From Desulfobacterales bacterium (GTDB lineage: Bacteria; Desulfobacterota; Desulfobacteria; Desulfobacterales; Desulfobacteraceae), in NCBI GenBank assembly GCA_022361095.1, contig JAKSBO010000550.1, forward strand, positions 1-5,970: 5,970 nucleotides of DNA. The letters are read 5' to 3'. The position numbers and the translations under genes are program-made. Below are positions 1 to 5,940 of the stretch, one piece after another (the stretch's first letter is position 1; every line of letters begins with the position of its first letter). Below the pieces are notes generated by a model. That model was not told the DNA's origin and did no database searches. It worked only from the letters and a program-made list of their open reading frames with translations.

Positions 1-2
1 AC

Positions 3-164
3 TATATCAAACCGGAAACGGGCCCGGGCCGGCTTCTCCCCGGTGCCCCGGCAGATATTCTCATTGTAAACCAGGACCATGCCTGGGCCCATATCACCCA
101 GGCCTTTGTCAACGGCCGTCAGGTATTCAGCATTGAATCACCTCGCGTGTCCAAAGCCGTATAA
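3..164 (+). CDS. Amidohydrolase-superfamily enzyme, C-terminal fragment (5' end outside window)
   Basis: The open frame runs from the window edge to a TAA at 162-164 and gives 53 residues. They contain a Gly-Arg-Leu-Leu-Pro-Gly-Ala-Pro-Ala-Asp-Ile-Leu-Ile-Val stretch, then a short spacer and Phe-Val-Asn-Gly-Arg-Gln-Val. This 'G-x-L-x-P-G-x-x-A-D-hhhh ... hhxxGxxV' pattern is the hallmark of the C-terminal beta-sandwich of metal-dependent amidohydrolases (dihydroorotase, deaminase, isoaspartyl dipeptidase and PhnM types). The catalytic barrel lies upstream and is not visible, so the substrate cannot be named. PhnM, the ribose-phosphonate triphosphate hydrolase of the C-P lyase pathway, belongs to this superfamily and would suit the neighbouring importer, but the fragment does not distinguish it from other members. 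Its stop codon overlaps the phnC ribosome binding site, so it probably belongs to the same transcript. The superfamily call is fairly secure; anything narrower is a guess. Confidence 0.6.
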   Translation, partial: YIKPETGPGRLLPGAPADILIVNQDHAWAHITQAFVNGRQVFSIESPRVSKAV

Positions 165-168
165 GGAG
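163..168 (+). promoter_or_regulatory. phnC ribosome binding site overlapping the upstream stop codon
   Basis: AAGGAG begins inside the TAA stop (162-164) of the upstream gene and sits 5 nt before the phnC ATG at 174. Ribosomes ending the upstream gene would be positioned directly over the phnC start region, which suggests translational coupling. It also confirms ATG 174 as the start. Confidence 0.75.
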
Positions 169-173
169 ATTTT

Positions 174-1010
174 ATGAATTCCCAATCCGTGCTCACCGTT
201 AACAACCTGACCAAAATCTTTAACCCGGATACCACGGCTGTGGATGATGTCTCTTTTTCCGTGAACCAGGGGGAACTTGTGGCCATCCTGGGGCCTTCCG
301 GGGCGGGAAAATCCACTTTGCTGCGCTGTTTGAACCGCCTGATCCCCAGGACAACCGGAGAGATCCGCATCCACGGGGAGGAGATCACCCGGTGCCGGGG
401 CAGAGATCTTCTCAAACTCAGGTCCGATGTGGGCATGGTCTTCCAGCAGTTCAACCTGGTGCCCAGGCTCACGGTGTTTGAAAATGTCCTGGCAGGGCGG
501 TTGAGTCTATGTGCCAACCTTTTATGGTCAATGGCCTCGGTGTTTAAAATTTTCAAAGAGACAGAAAAGCAAAAAGCATTTGAAGCCCTTACCCAGGTGG
601 GGATCTCCCATCTCTCCCCAAAGCGGGCGGACAGCCTCTCCGGCGGACAGCAGCAGCGGGTGGCCATTGCCAGGACCCTGGCCCAGGAGCCCCGGGTGGT
701 CCTGGCGGACGAACCTGTGGCCAGTCTGGACCCGGCAAGTTCCCACCGGGTCATGGGTATTCTCAAAAAAATCTGTGAATCGAGACGCATCCCTGTCCTG
801 ATCAACCTTCACCAGGTGGATCTGGCGCAGCAGTACGCTGACCGGATCATCGGGATCCAGGACGGCCGCCTGGTCTTTGACGGCCCCGTGGACCAGTTCA
901 CCCCCGGGATTGCCAAAACCATTTACGGGGCGGAGTTTGAATCCGCTGTTTGTTCAGTAAACATCAATTCCGCCCCGGATGCGGCCAAAGAAAAAACCTT
1001 TGCCGCATAA
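174..1010 (+). CDS. phnC: Phosphonate-type ABC transporter ATP-binding protein PhnC
   Basis: This is a 278-residue ABC ATPase that would hydrolyse ATP on the cytoplasmic side to drive import through PhnE. All nucleotide-binding motifs are intact: Walker A GPSGAGKS at residues 40-47, Q-loop in VFQQFN (89-94), signature LSGGQQQR at 155-162, Walker B VVLADE with the catalytic Glu180, D-loop SLDP at 184-187, and H-loop His213 in NLHQVD. The segment between Q-loop and signature (LVPRLTVFENVLAGRL, then a hydrophobic/basic stretch) and the NLHQVDLAQQYADRIIG region are characteristic of PhnC rather than of ABC ATPases in general. Usual family members end soon after the FDGP...IYG segment; this one carries about 25 more low-complexity residues (from about 254) with no recognised motif. 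ATG 174 has a strong AAGGAG site. phnD follows after 56 bp. PtxA/phosphite or other oxyanion ATPases of the same family remain possible. Confidence 0.93.
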   Translation: MNSQSVLTVNNLTKIFNPDTTAVDDVSFSVNQGELVAILGPSGAGKSTLLRCLNRLIPRTTGEIRIHGEEITRCRGRDLLKLRSDVGMVFQQFNLVPRLTVFENVLAGRLSLCANLLWSMASVFKIFKETEKQKAFEALTQVGISHLSPKRADSLSGGQQQRVAIARTLAQEPRVVLADEPVASLDPASSHRVMGILKKICESRRIPVLINLHQVDLAQQYADRIIGIQDGRLVFDGPVDQFTPGIAKTIYGAEFESAVCSVNINSAPDAAKEKTFAA

Positions 1011-1054
1011 CCCCTGAAAAATAACGTTTGTTCCATCACCCCATTATTTTTTGC

Positions 1055-1060
1055 AAGGAG
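1055..1060 (+). promoter_or_regulatory. phnD ribosome binding site
   Basis: AAGGAG lies 6 nt before ATG 1067. It decides the phnD start: an in-frame TTG at 1028 would add 13 residues in front of the signal peptide and has no comparable site upstream. Confidence 0.7.
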
Positions 1061-1066
1061 AAACCG

Positions 1067-1954
1067 ATGAAAATTTTAAAAAAACTATTGATTACACTGT
1101 TCTGCCTCTCCGTGACGGCAGCCGCCAGTGTCCATGCCGCCCCGAACTGGCCGGACAAAATCAGGGTCGGCCTCATCCCCACCGAGGGCGGGGCAGACAT
1201 TCAAGTGCGGTTTGCACCGCTTATGGCGCACCTGGAAAAACATCTGGGCATCAAGGTCGAAGCGTTTTCCGCCTCGGATTATGCCGGTATCATCACCGCC
1301 ATGGCCCACAAACACATCGACTTTGCCTATTTCGGCCCCAAATCCTATGTGGAAGCCTCTGCCAGGGCAGGTGCCCAAGCCCTGGCCCTGGAGCTGGACA
1401 AGACCGGTGCCAAAGGCTACTACGGAATCATCATCACCAAAAAGGGCTCCGAGATCACCAGCTTGGACCAGGCCATTGACAAGACCCGCACCTTTTCCTT
1501 TACCGATCCCAACTCCACCTCAGGCTGTCTGGTACCCAGCGTACTTTTCTACCGTGACCTGAAAACCAATCCTGAAAAACTGTTTACCGAGGTCTCTTTT
1601 TCCGGGTCACACGGGGCCTCTATCTTGGCTGTGAAAAACGCTAAAATCGAAGTCGCCTCCACCAACAATATCGATCTGGACCGGATGATTGAAAAGGGCG
1701 CCGTTTCAAAAGACGATTTCAACATCATCTGGACGTCCGAGCTGATTCCCGGCGCCCCCATGGCCGGCAGAAAAGATCTGCCCGCCAGCCTCAAGGCCGC
1801 TTTTACAGGCGCCTTAATGTCCTTTAACTTTGATGAGGCCGGCATTGAAAAACTGCAGAACGGCGGTTATGCCCCGGTAAGCGATACCACCTATGACGTG
1901 GTCCGGTACATGAAGCGCCTCAAAGCCAAACTCCAGGAGAAAAAAGGAAATTAA
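1067..1954 (+). CDS. phnD: Phosphonate-type ABC transporter periplasmic binding protein PhnD
   Basis: This 295-residue secreted solute-binding protein would capture a phosphonate or similar oxyanion in the periplasm and deliver it to PhnE. The N-terminus is a classic Sec signal: MKILKK, a hydrophobic core to about residue 21, then a likely cut after Ala24 (VHA|AP). Cys13 lies inside the hydrophobic core and is not a lipobox, so a soluble periplasmic protein is expected. Family landmarks follow in order: KIRVGLIPTEGG (31-42), the DYAGIITAM helix (71-79), DFAYFGPKSY (85-94), GYYGIII (117-123), FTDPNSTSG (145-153) and SGSHGASI (179-186). Tyr72, Tyr118 or Tyr119, Ser150-Thr151 and His182 are plausible counterparts of the tyrosines, Ser/Thr pair and His that hold the phosphonate group in E. 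coli PhnD; this was aligned by eye, and I could not place the acidic residues that bind the amine of 2-aminoethylphosphonate. The stop is 2 nt before phnE. The ligand could be another phosphonate or phosphite. Confidence 0.93.
   Translation: MKILKKLLITLFCLSVTAAASVHAAPNWPDKIRVGLIPTEGGADIQVRFAPLMAHLEKHLGIKVEAFSASDYAGIITAMAHKHIDFAYFGPKSYVEASARAGAQALALELDKTGAKGYYGIIITKKGSEITSLDQAIDKTRTFSFTDPNSTSGCLVPSVLFYRDLKTNPEKLFTEVSFSGSHGASILAVKNAKIEVASTNNIDLDRMIEKGAVSKDDFNIIWTSELIPGAPMAGRKDLPASLKAAFTGALMSFNFDEAGIEKLQNGGYAPVSDTTYDVVRYMKRLKAKLQEKKGN
1944..1948 (+). promoter_or_regulatory. phnE ribosome binding site inside the end of phnD
   Basis: AAGGA sits in the last codons of phnD, 8 nt before ATG 1957. 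With only two bases between the phnD stop and the phnE start, the two genes are probably translationally coupled. Confidence 0.6.
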
Positions 1955-1956
1955 CC

Positions 1957-3528
1957 ATGGAAAAGGGATTTAAGCCTCTGACCCTTGCTGCGGGATTGAT
2001 GCTCATCGCAGGATTTTTCCTGCCCTGGCTGGGGAAAGATCCCTTTTACTGCACAGGTTACCGCCTGGTTATGCTCGGGTACTGGATTTTGTTGATTTTT
2101 CCTTTGGCCGGCACTGCGGCTGCAGGTCTTACCCTGATGCGCAGCCGGCCCCGGGCAGCAGATTTGCTTTATCCGGGCCTGGCCGGAGTGACGGCCCTGG
2201 CGGTGATTATTGCAGGCCTTCTCTTTTCGGATTCCGGGGCCCTCTCCCTAAACGGGCACGGCCCCTGGACCGAAATGATCCACCTTCAAGACGGCGAACG
2301 ACTTGTCCGGTTTCATCCGGTTAAAAGCTTAGGGGCAGGCCTGATCTTGTGCATTTCAGGCATGTTCATGCTCTGTCTTCTGCCCCTTATCTTCCGCAGT
2401 TTTTTAGACGAGGCCAGGCTGGACCAGCCCCTTGCGTTCCGAAAGGTGATCCGGCCGCCCACGGTTCTTTCCGGTTACCGGAGATTCAATCTTTTAGCTG
2501 TTTGCCTGGTCACCCTGGCCGTGACCTGGGTCTGGTGCGGCATCAGCCCCCTAAAGGTATGGGAGAACCGGGGCCATGCCGGGGAATATCTCTTTGGCCG
2601 GGAGTTAAGCCCGTCCGACCAGGATTATATCCAGGACCAGATCGACCGGGCCCCCCGGACCGAAGCCGTGGGGCGGGCCCAGGCGTATATGTCCGACAAA
2701 TACCGAGACCTGCCCTTTGACCAGCGCCCCGATTTCCAGGAGATGGAAAAGGAGCGCCGGAAAAAGGAGAAAGAGATTCTTGCAGCCATGGATACCGAAG
2801 AGATCCAAGGGTTGAAGCGGGCAGCCCAAAAAGACGCTTTAAGGGAAAAACAAGGGGGATATTTTCCGCCCGAAACGGCGCCTGAAAAGATCAAAGGGTA
2901 TATGGTGGCCCTGGTGGAGACCATCGCCATTGCCATCTGGGGAACGCTGCTGGCCCTGGTCTGTGCCGTCCCGGTCTCTTTTTTTGCCGCCCAAAACACC
3001 CTGGAAATCATCCTGCCCGGGGAAGAGTTCAAGTCCGGAGCCGGCCGGAAAGCCCTCTCTTTTATGGTCCGGCGGCTGCTGGACGCCTGCAGGGGTTTCA
3101 ACGAATTTGTCATGGCCTTGATCTTTGTGGCTGTGATCGGCCTGGGCCCCTACGCCGGGATACTGGCCCTATGGATCCATACCTTCGGCATCCTGGGCAA
3201 AGTCTTTTCCGAACAGATCGAGGCCATTGAATCCGGCCAGGTCGAGGCCCTGACCAGCACGGGAGCGTCTGCGGCACAAACCATTGCATTTTCGGTGATG
3301 CCCCAGGTGATGCCGGTTTTTGTCTCCTACACCCTGCTCAGGTTTGAATCCAACGTCAGAAGCGCTGCCATCCTCGGCTTTGTCGGGGCAGGCGGCATCG
3401 GCTTTCTCATCTTTGACAAACTGAACGGATACCTGTTCCGGGAGGTGTGTACCATGATGATCATCATCATTATCACCGTGGGCATTATTGATCATCTGTG
3501 CAGCAGGATCAGAATGAGATTTATTTAG
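1957..3528 (+). CDS. phnE: Phosphonate-type ABC transporter permease PhnE, enlarged form
   Basis: This 523-residue inner-membrane permease would form the import channel and dock PhnC. The C-terminal half is standard PhnE: a YFPP segment (302-305), ALVETIAIAIWGTLLAL (318-334), FVMALIFVAVIGLGPYAG (384-401), the cytoplasmic coupling loop VEALTSTGASAAQTIAFSVMPQ (429-450), the VRSAAILGFVGAGGIGF motif (467-483), and a basic C-terminus. Ordinary PhnE is about 260-290 residues. Here there are two additions. Residues 1-150 contain four probable membrane helices (about 6-24, 38-58, 69-90, 125-146), with basic loops placed where an N-in topology needs them. Residues about 216-300 are a highly charged, Glu/Lys/Arg-rich stretch, probably helical at 259-298. 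It sits between the normal first permease helix (177-195, followed by SPLKVW) and the FPP segment, so it should face the periplasm. ATG 1957 has a good ribosome site and gives an N-terminal helix. The permease assignment is firm; the role of the additions is unknown. Confidence 0.92.
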   Translation: MEKGFKPLTLAAGLMLIAGFFLPWLGKDPFYCTGYRLVMLGYWILLIFPLAGTAAAGLTLMRSRPRAADLLYPGLAGVTALAVIIAGLLFSDSGALSLNGHGPWTEMIHLQDGERLVRFHPVKSLGAGLILCISGMFMLCLLPLIFRSFLDEARLDQPLAFRKVIRPPTVLSGYRRFNLLAVCLVTLAVTWVWCGISPLKVWENRGHAGEYLFGRELSPSDQDYIQDQIDRAPRTEAVGRAQAYMSDKYRDLPFDQRPDFQEMEKERRKKEKEILAAMDTEEIQGLKRAAQKDALREKQGGYFPPETAPEKIKGYMVALVETIAIAIWGTLLALVCAVPVSFFAAQNTLEIILPGEEFKSGAGRKALSFMVRRLLDACRGFNEFVMALIFVAVIGLGPYAGILALWIHTFGILGKVFSEQIEAIESGQVEALTSTGASAAQTIAFSVMPQVMPVFVSYTLLRFESNVRSAAILGFVGAGGIGFLIFDKLNGYLFREVCTMMIIIIITVGIIDHLCSRIRMRFI

Positions 3529-3653
3529 TATTTGAACGAAAAGTCACCCACCTGCGGCGTTGCTGCACAAAGCTGCAATCCTCACGTACTATAGTACGCT
3601 CCGGTTCCAGCTTTGTTTGCGCCTTGCATCTGGGCAACTTCTCGTCCAAACAC
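3528..3653. repeat. Long imperfect palindromic intergenic repeat element
   Basis: The left arm (3528-3584) and the reverse complement of the right arm (3599-3653) align over their length at roughly 70% identity by hand. They flank a perfect 14-bp palindrome, CGTACTATAGTACG, at 3585-3598. Perfectly paired blocks include ACAAAGCTG (3567-3575) with CAGCTTTGT (3608-3616), symmetric about the same centre (3591/3592). The outer ends GTATTTGAACGA (3528-3539) and TCGTCCAAACAC (3642-3653) also match with two changes. The arms carry no credible coding sequence. The shape and composition suggest a REP/MITE-like dispersed element rather than a protein-binding operator. As RNA it would fold into a long hairpin between phnE and the next gene, which could protect the importer mRNA or attenuate read-through. 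There is no T-tract directly after it, so it is not a textbook intrinsic terminator. I recall similar repeats from Desulfobacterales genomes, but the copy number here is unknown. Confidence 0.8.
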
Positions 3654-3682
3654 GGATTTTTGTTCAGACACTATTTAATTAT

Positions 3683-3687
3683 AAGGA
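3683..3687 (+). promoter_or_regulatory. Ribosome binding site setting the start of the TIM-barrel gene
   Basis: AAGGA lies 7 nt before ATG 3695. It supports this start over an in-frame ATG at 3560, which falls inside the palindromic repeat and would add 45 residues encoded almost entirely by repeat sequence. Confidence 0.7.
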
Positions 3688-3694
3688 CAACAGT

Positions 3695-4621
3695 ATGAAC
3701 ATCATCGGCACCAAGATCGACGAGGTCCGGATTGACGGACAAATGGACCGGCTGGTCTCGGACCTCACCCGAATCCGGGAGATGGGGATTGAGGCGGTGG
3801 AACTTCCTGTCCATGGCTTTGACGTAATCCTCAACGGGGAACTGTCGCCACGGCGCATGGCCGAGGTGACCGCCATTTTAAATGAGTTTGACTTTACCTA
3901 TTCCGTTCACGGCCCCAACCCGGTCAACCTCATGGACCGGGATAATCCCGACCTCCATGCCCGGGTTCTGGAAGCGGCCCTGGTCTTTGCCCGGGAGGTG
4001 GGGGCCAGGTGCGTGGTCTATCACGGCGGGCGTTTTTACCCCGAGGAGCAGTTTAACCGCAATGCCCGGCACACCTTGAAACCCAAAGAGAAAGAGGCCA
4101 TGCTGGACCAGGAGGCCCGGTGGCTTGATACCCTCTCCCAGAGATACCCGGATGTATTTATCGCCGTTGAAAATGCCCGGCCCTACACCACAGCCAGTCC
4201 TTACAGCTATGCAGAATTCATGGATCAGCTTAGACACCAGATTCTGAGAATCAATCGGCCCAATGTGAAAATCAACCTGGACTTCGGCCATCTATTCATG
4301 ACCTCAAGGTTTTACGGATTTGATATGCTGGAAGCGGTGGTATCTGTAAAGGATCTGGTGGTCCACACCCATGTCCACGATAATTTCGGCGGCACTGTCC
4401 ATCACTGGGAAAAACAGCAGACCCACCAGCTTCCCTTTGGCCTGGGGGACAGTCACATGCCCGTGGGCTGGGGCAGCCTGCCTGTTAAAGAGATCCTTGA
4501 AATTCTTTTGCCCCAATACACGGGATTGCTCATGATGGAGCTGCGCTCCCGGTATTTTAAGGATATTTCCACCTCAAAAACCAACCTGGCCCATATTTTA
4601 TCCGGGATTATGGGAATTTGA
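3695..4621 (+). CDS. TIM-barrel protein, sugar phosphate isomerase/epimerase (AP endonuclease 2) type
   Basis: This 308-residue cytoplasmic protein has the strand-end motifs of the xylose-isomerase-like TIM barrel family: GIEAVELPVHG (31-41), YSVHGPNPVN (69-78), CVVYHGGRF (106-114), FIAVENARP (155-163), INLDFGHLF (193-201), VVHTHVHDNFG (222-232), GWGSLPVKEIL (258-268) and LLMMELR (278-284). Probable metal ligands by family logic are Glu159, Asp196 with His199, His228 in the HxHxHD motif, and Glu282; His72 and His110 also face the barrel mouth. Members isomerise or epimerise sugars and sugar phosphates, dehydrate inositol derivatives, or cleave abasic DNA. The sequence does not say which. It has no signal peptide or membrane helix and is close to the usual family length of about 260-310. 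It follows phnE on the same strand after the palindromic element and could process the imported compound or a sugar phosphate released from it. The fold is secure, the reaction is not. Confidence 0.85.
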   Translation: MNIIGTKIDEVRIDGQMDRLVSDLTRIREMGIEAVELPVHGFDVILNGELSPRRMAEVTAILNEFDFTYSVHGPNPVNLMDRDNPDLHARVLEAALVFAREVGARCVVYHGGRFYPEEQFNRNARHTLKPKEKEAMLDQEARWLDTLSQRYPDVFIAVENARPYTTASPYSYAEFMDQLRHQILRINRPNVKINLDFGHLFMTSRFYGFDMLEAVVSVKDLVVHTHVHDNFGGTVHHWEKQQTHQLPFGLGDSHMPVGWGSLPVKEILEILLPQYTGLLMMELRSRYFKDISTSKTNLAHILSGIMGI

Positions 4622-4640
4622 ACATACCCGACTGTGCACA

Positions 4641-4671
4641 GCCCCTAAAGGGCCGGCGCCGATTATTTTTT
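4641..4671 (+). terminator. Possible weak terminator after the TIM-barrel gene
   Basis: Between the convergent genes a short GC-rich stretch (GCCC-ctaaa-GGGC at 4641-4653, then the palindrome CGGCGCCG at 4654-4661) is followed by ATTATTTTTT (4662-4671), which runs into the 3' end of cinA. The order GC-rich fold then T-run suits termination of the + strand transcript. The stem is only about 4 bp and lies away from the T-run, so this is a tentative call. Confidence 0.3.
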
Positions 4672-5928
4672 CACAAGTTCCCGGCGCAACATATCAAGGG
4701 CCATGGCCGCGAACAGTTGTTTGTTGCGCCCACGGTCGCCACTGTCCAGCAAAAACCGTTGGGAACGTGCCCCGAACGGCCCTGCCACCCCAATACACAC
4801 GGTTCCCACAGGTTTATCTTCGCTGCCGCCCGAAGGACCTGCAATGCCCGTGGTGGATACACCCCAGTCAGATCCGCCGGCGGCTTTGACGCCGGTTGCC
4901 ATCTCAAGGGCAGTGGTTTCATGCACCGCCCCGTTATTTTCCAAGGTTTCACGGGACACCTTCAGAATTCCCTCTTTGGCTGAATTGGCATAGGTGGTGG
5001 CTGAAAGTAAAAAATAGTCGGAAGCCCCCGGCACATCCGTGACCAGATGGGCCACAAGTCCGCCGGTACACGATTCAGCCACACTGAGTGTCTGGCCCCG
5101 CGCTGCCAGAAGACGCCCGACTTCCTCCGCCAGGGTCAGGCCCCGGTCTGAAACAAGATTTGATCCAATCCGTCCCTTTACCCACTGTTTTGCCTGATTC
5201 ATCCGGGTGTCACCGTCCGGATCTCCTTGGGCCTGGGAAACCGCCGCTTTGGACTGGGATAATTTTACCTCAATCATCGGGAATCTGATTCTAAACCCCA
5301 AATGAATTTCGGGGAATTGTTCGCTGAAACCGGCAAGCGCATCCCCGGCCCTTGCCTCATGCATGCCGAACATCGTCAGCCGTATCACCTGGATTTCACC
5401 GACATGCCCGGTTATTTGCCTTAACCGGGGCCTGACGCTCAGATCAAACATCTGCTCCATCTCCCTTGGGACACCGGGCATGCAAAAAAAACGGCAATTG
5501 CCGATAATGATGGAAAACCCAGGAGCAGTGCCGTGAAGATTTTCCATGAACTTTGCCCCCTTGGGCAGTATGGCCTGTTTTTCATTGGCAGGTGTCAGAT
5601 CAAACCCGCGTTTATCAAAAAATTTTTTCATGGAGCGCATGGCGGCATCATCCATAGCAAGTTCAACCCCGGCCGCTTCAGCAAAGGCCTGGGTCGTTAA
5701 ATCATCGGGCGTAGGTCCAAGGCCGCCGGTCATGACACAGACATCTGAGCCGGATGCAATGCTTTTAATCTCCTTGACAAGGGCCGGCATATCATCGGGC
5801 ACAGCACTTGTCTTTATTACGGTGACACCTGAGCATTTAAGCTGCCGGCATAAAAAAGTGCTGTTGGTGTCTGCAATATCGCCGAGCAATACCTCATTGC
5901 CTGTGGAAAAGACGTGGCCTTTGGTCAT
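4663..5928 (-). CDS. cinA: CinA family protein: nucleotide pyrophosphatase domain plus NMN amidase domain
   Basis: This 421-residue protein has the full two-domain CinA architecture, close to the usual length of about 410-430. Residues about 4-170 are the MoCF/COG1058 domain, with STGNEVLLGDIADTNS (8-23), VMTGGLGPTPDDLT (65-78) and MPGVPREMEQMF (150-161). Residues about 180-255 form the linking region. Residues about 262-420 are the CinA C-terminal (PncC) domain, with LSVAESCTGGLVAHLVTDVP (281-300), Tyr313 and Lys318 in TTYANSAKEG, and STTGIAGPSGG (358-368). In characterised relatives the first domain hydrolyses ADP-ribose-type nucleotides and the second deamidates nicotinamide mononucleotide, recycling it into NAD synthesis. 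One small oddity is Asn11 where the motif usually reads T-G-D-E. ATG 5926-5928 is preceded by AAGGA (complement of 5936-5940). The gene converges on the TIM-barrel gene and has no evident tie to phosphonate uptake. Relatives were once named for competence induction, which need not apply here. Confidence 0.93.
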   Translation of the reverse strand: MTKGHVFSTGNEVLLGDIADTNSTFLCRQLKCSGVTVIKTSAVPDDMPALVKEIKSIASGSDVCVMTGGLGPTPDDLTTQAFAEAAGVELAMDDAAMRSMKKFFDKRGFDLTPANEKQAILPKGAKFMENLHGTAPGFSIIIGNCRFFCMPGVPREMEQMFDLSVRPRLRQITGHVGEIQVIRLTMFGMHEARAGDALAGFSEQFPEIHLGFRIRFPMIEVKLSQSKAAVSQAQGDPDGDTRMNQAKQWVKGRIGSNLVSDRGLTLAEEVGRLLAARGQTLSVAESCTGGLVAHLVTDVPGASDYFLLSATTYANSAKEGILKVSRETLENNGAVHETTALEMATGVKAAGGSDWGVSTTGIAGPSGGSEDKPVGTVCIGVAGPFGARSQRFLLDSGDRGRNKQLFAAMALDMLRRELVKK

Positions 5929-5940
5929 TTGAAAGTCCTT

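Noticed and set aside
119..805. 228-residue open frame on the minus strand opposite phnC.
   Set aside because: It lies across the intact PhnC reading frame, its translation shows no family motif, and its composition is that of an antisense shadow in GC-rich DNA.
1028..1066. Upstream in-frame TTG start for phnD at 1028.
   Set aside because: It adds 13 residues before a well-formed signal peptide and lacks a ribosome site, while ATG 1067 has AAGGAG at 6 nt.
1011..1066. Regulatory element between phnC and phnD.
   Set aside because: The 56 bp contain only the phnD ribosome site and AT-rich sequence; no stem, operator-like repeat or promoter pair was seen.
1067..1138. Lipoprotein signal in PhnD because of Cys13.
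   Set aside because: The cysteine lies in the middle of the hydrophobic core without a lipobox context; VHA|AP is a normal signal peptidase I site.
2625..3113. 162-residue minus-strand open frame opposite the charged insert and core of phnE.
   Set aside because: No recognisable motif and no ribosome site; the plus-strand frame is clearly coding through the region after it. Considered because it overlaps the unusual insert, but the insert stays in frame with intact PhnE on both sides.
3528..3653. Intrinsic terminator for the phnCDE transcript.
   Set aside because: The palindrome is far longer and less perfectly paired than a terminator stem, and no T-run directly follows the right arm. It is better described as a repeat element that may attenuate transcription.
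3657..3682. Sigma-70 promoter for the TIM-barrel gene in the AT-rich stretch after the repeat.
   Set aside because: TTGTTC (3660-3665) has no -10 box at a workable distance before the ribosome site, and TATTTAAT (3672-3679) has no -35 box at proper spacing.
3560..3694. N-terminal extension of the TIM-barrel protein from ATG 3560.
   Set aside because: The 45 extra codons lie mostly inside the palindromic repeat, match no barrel motif, and ATG 3695 has its own ribosome site.
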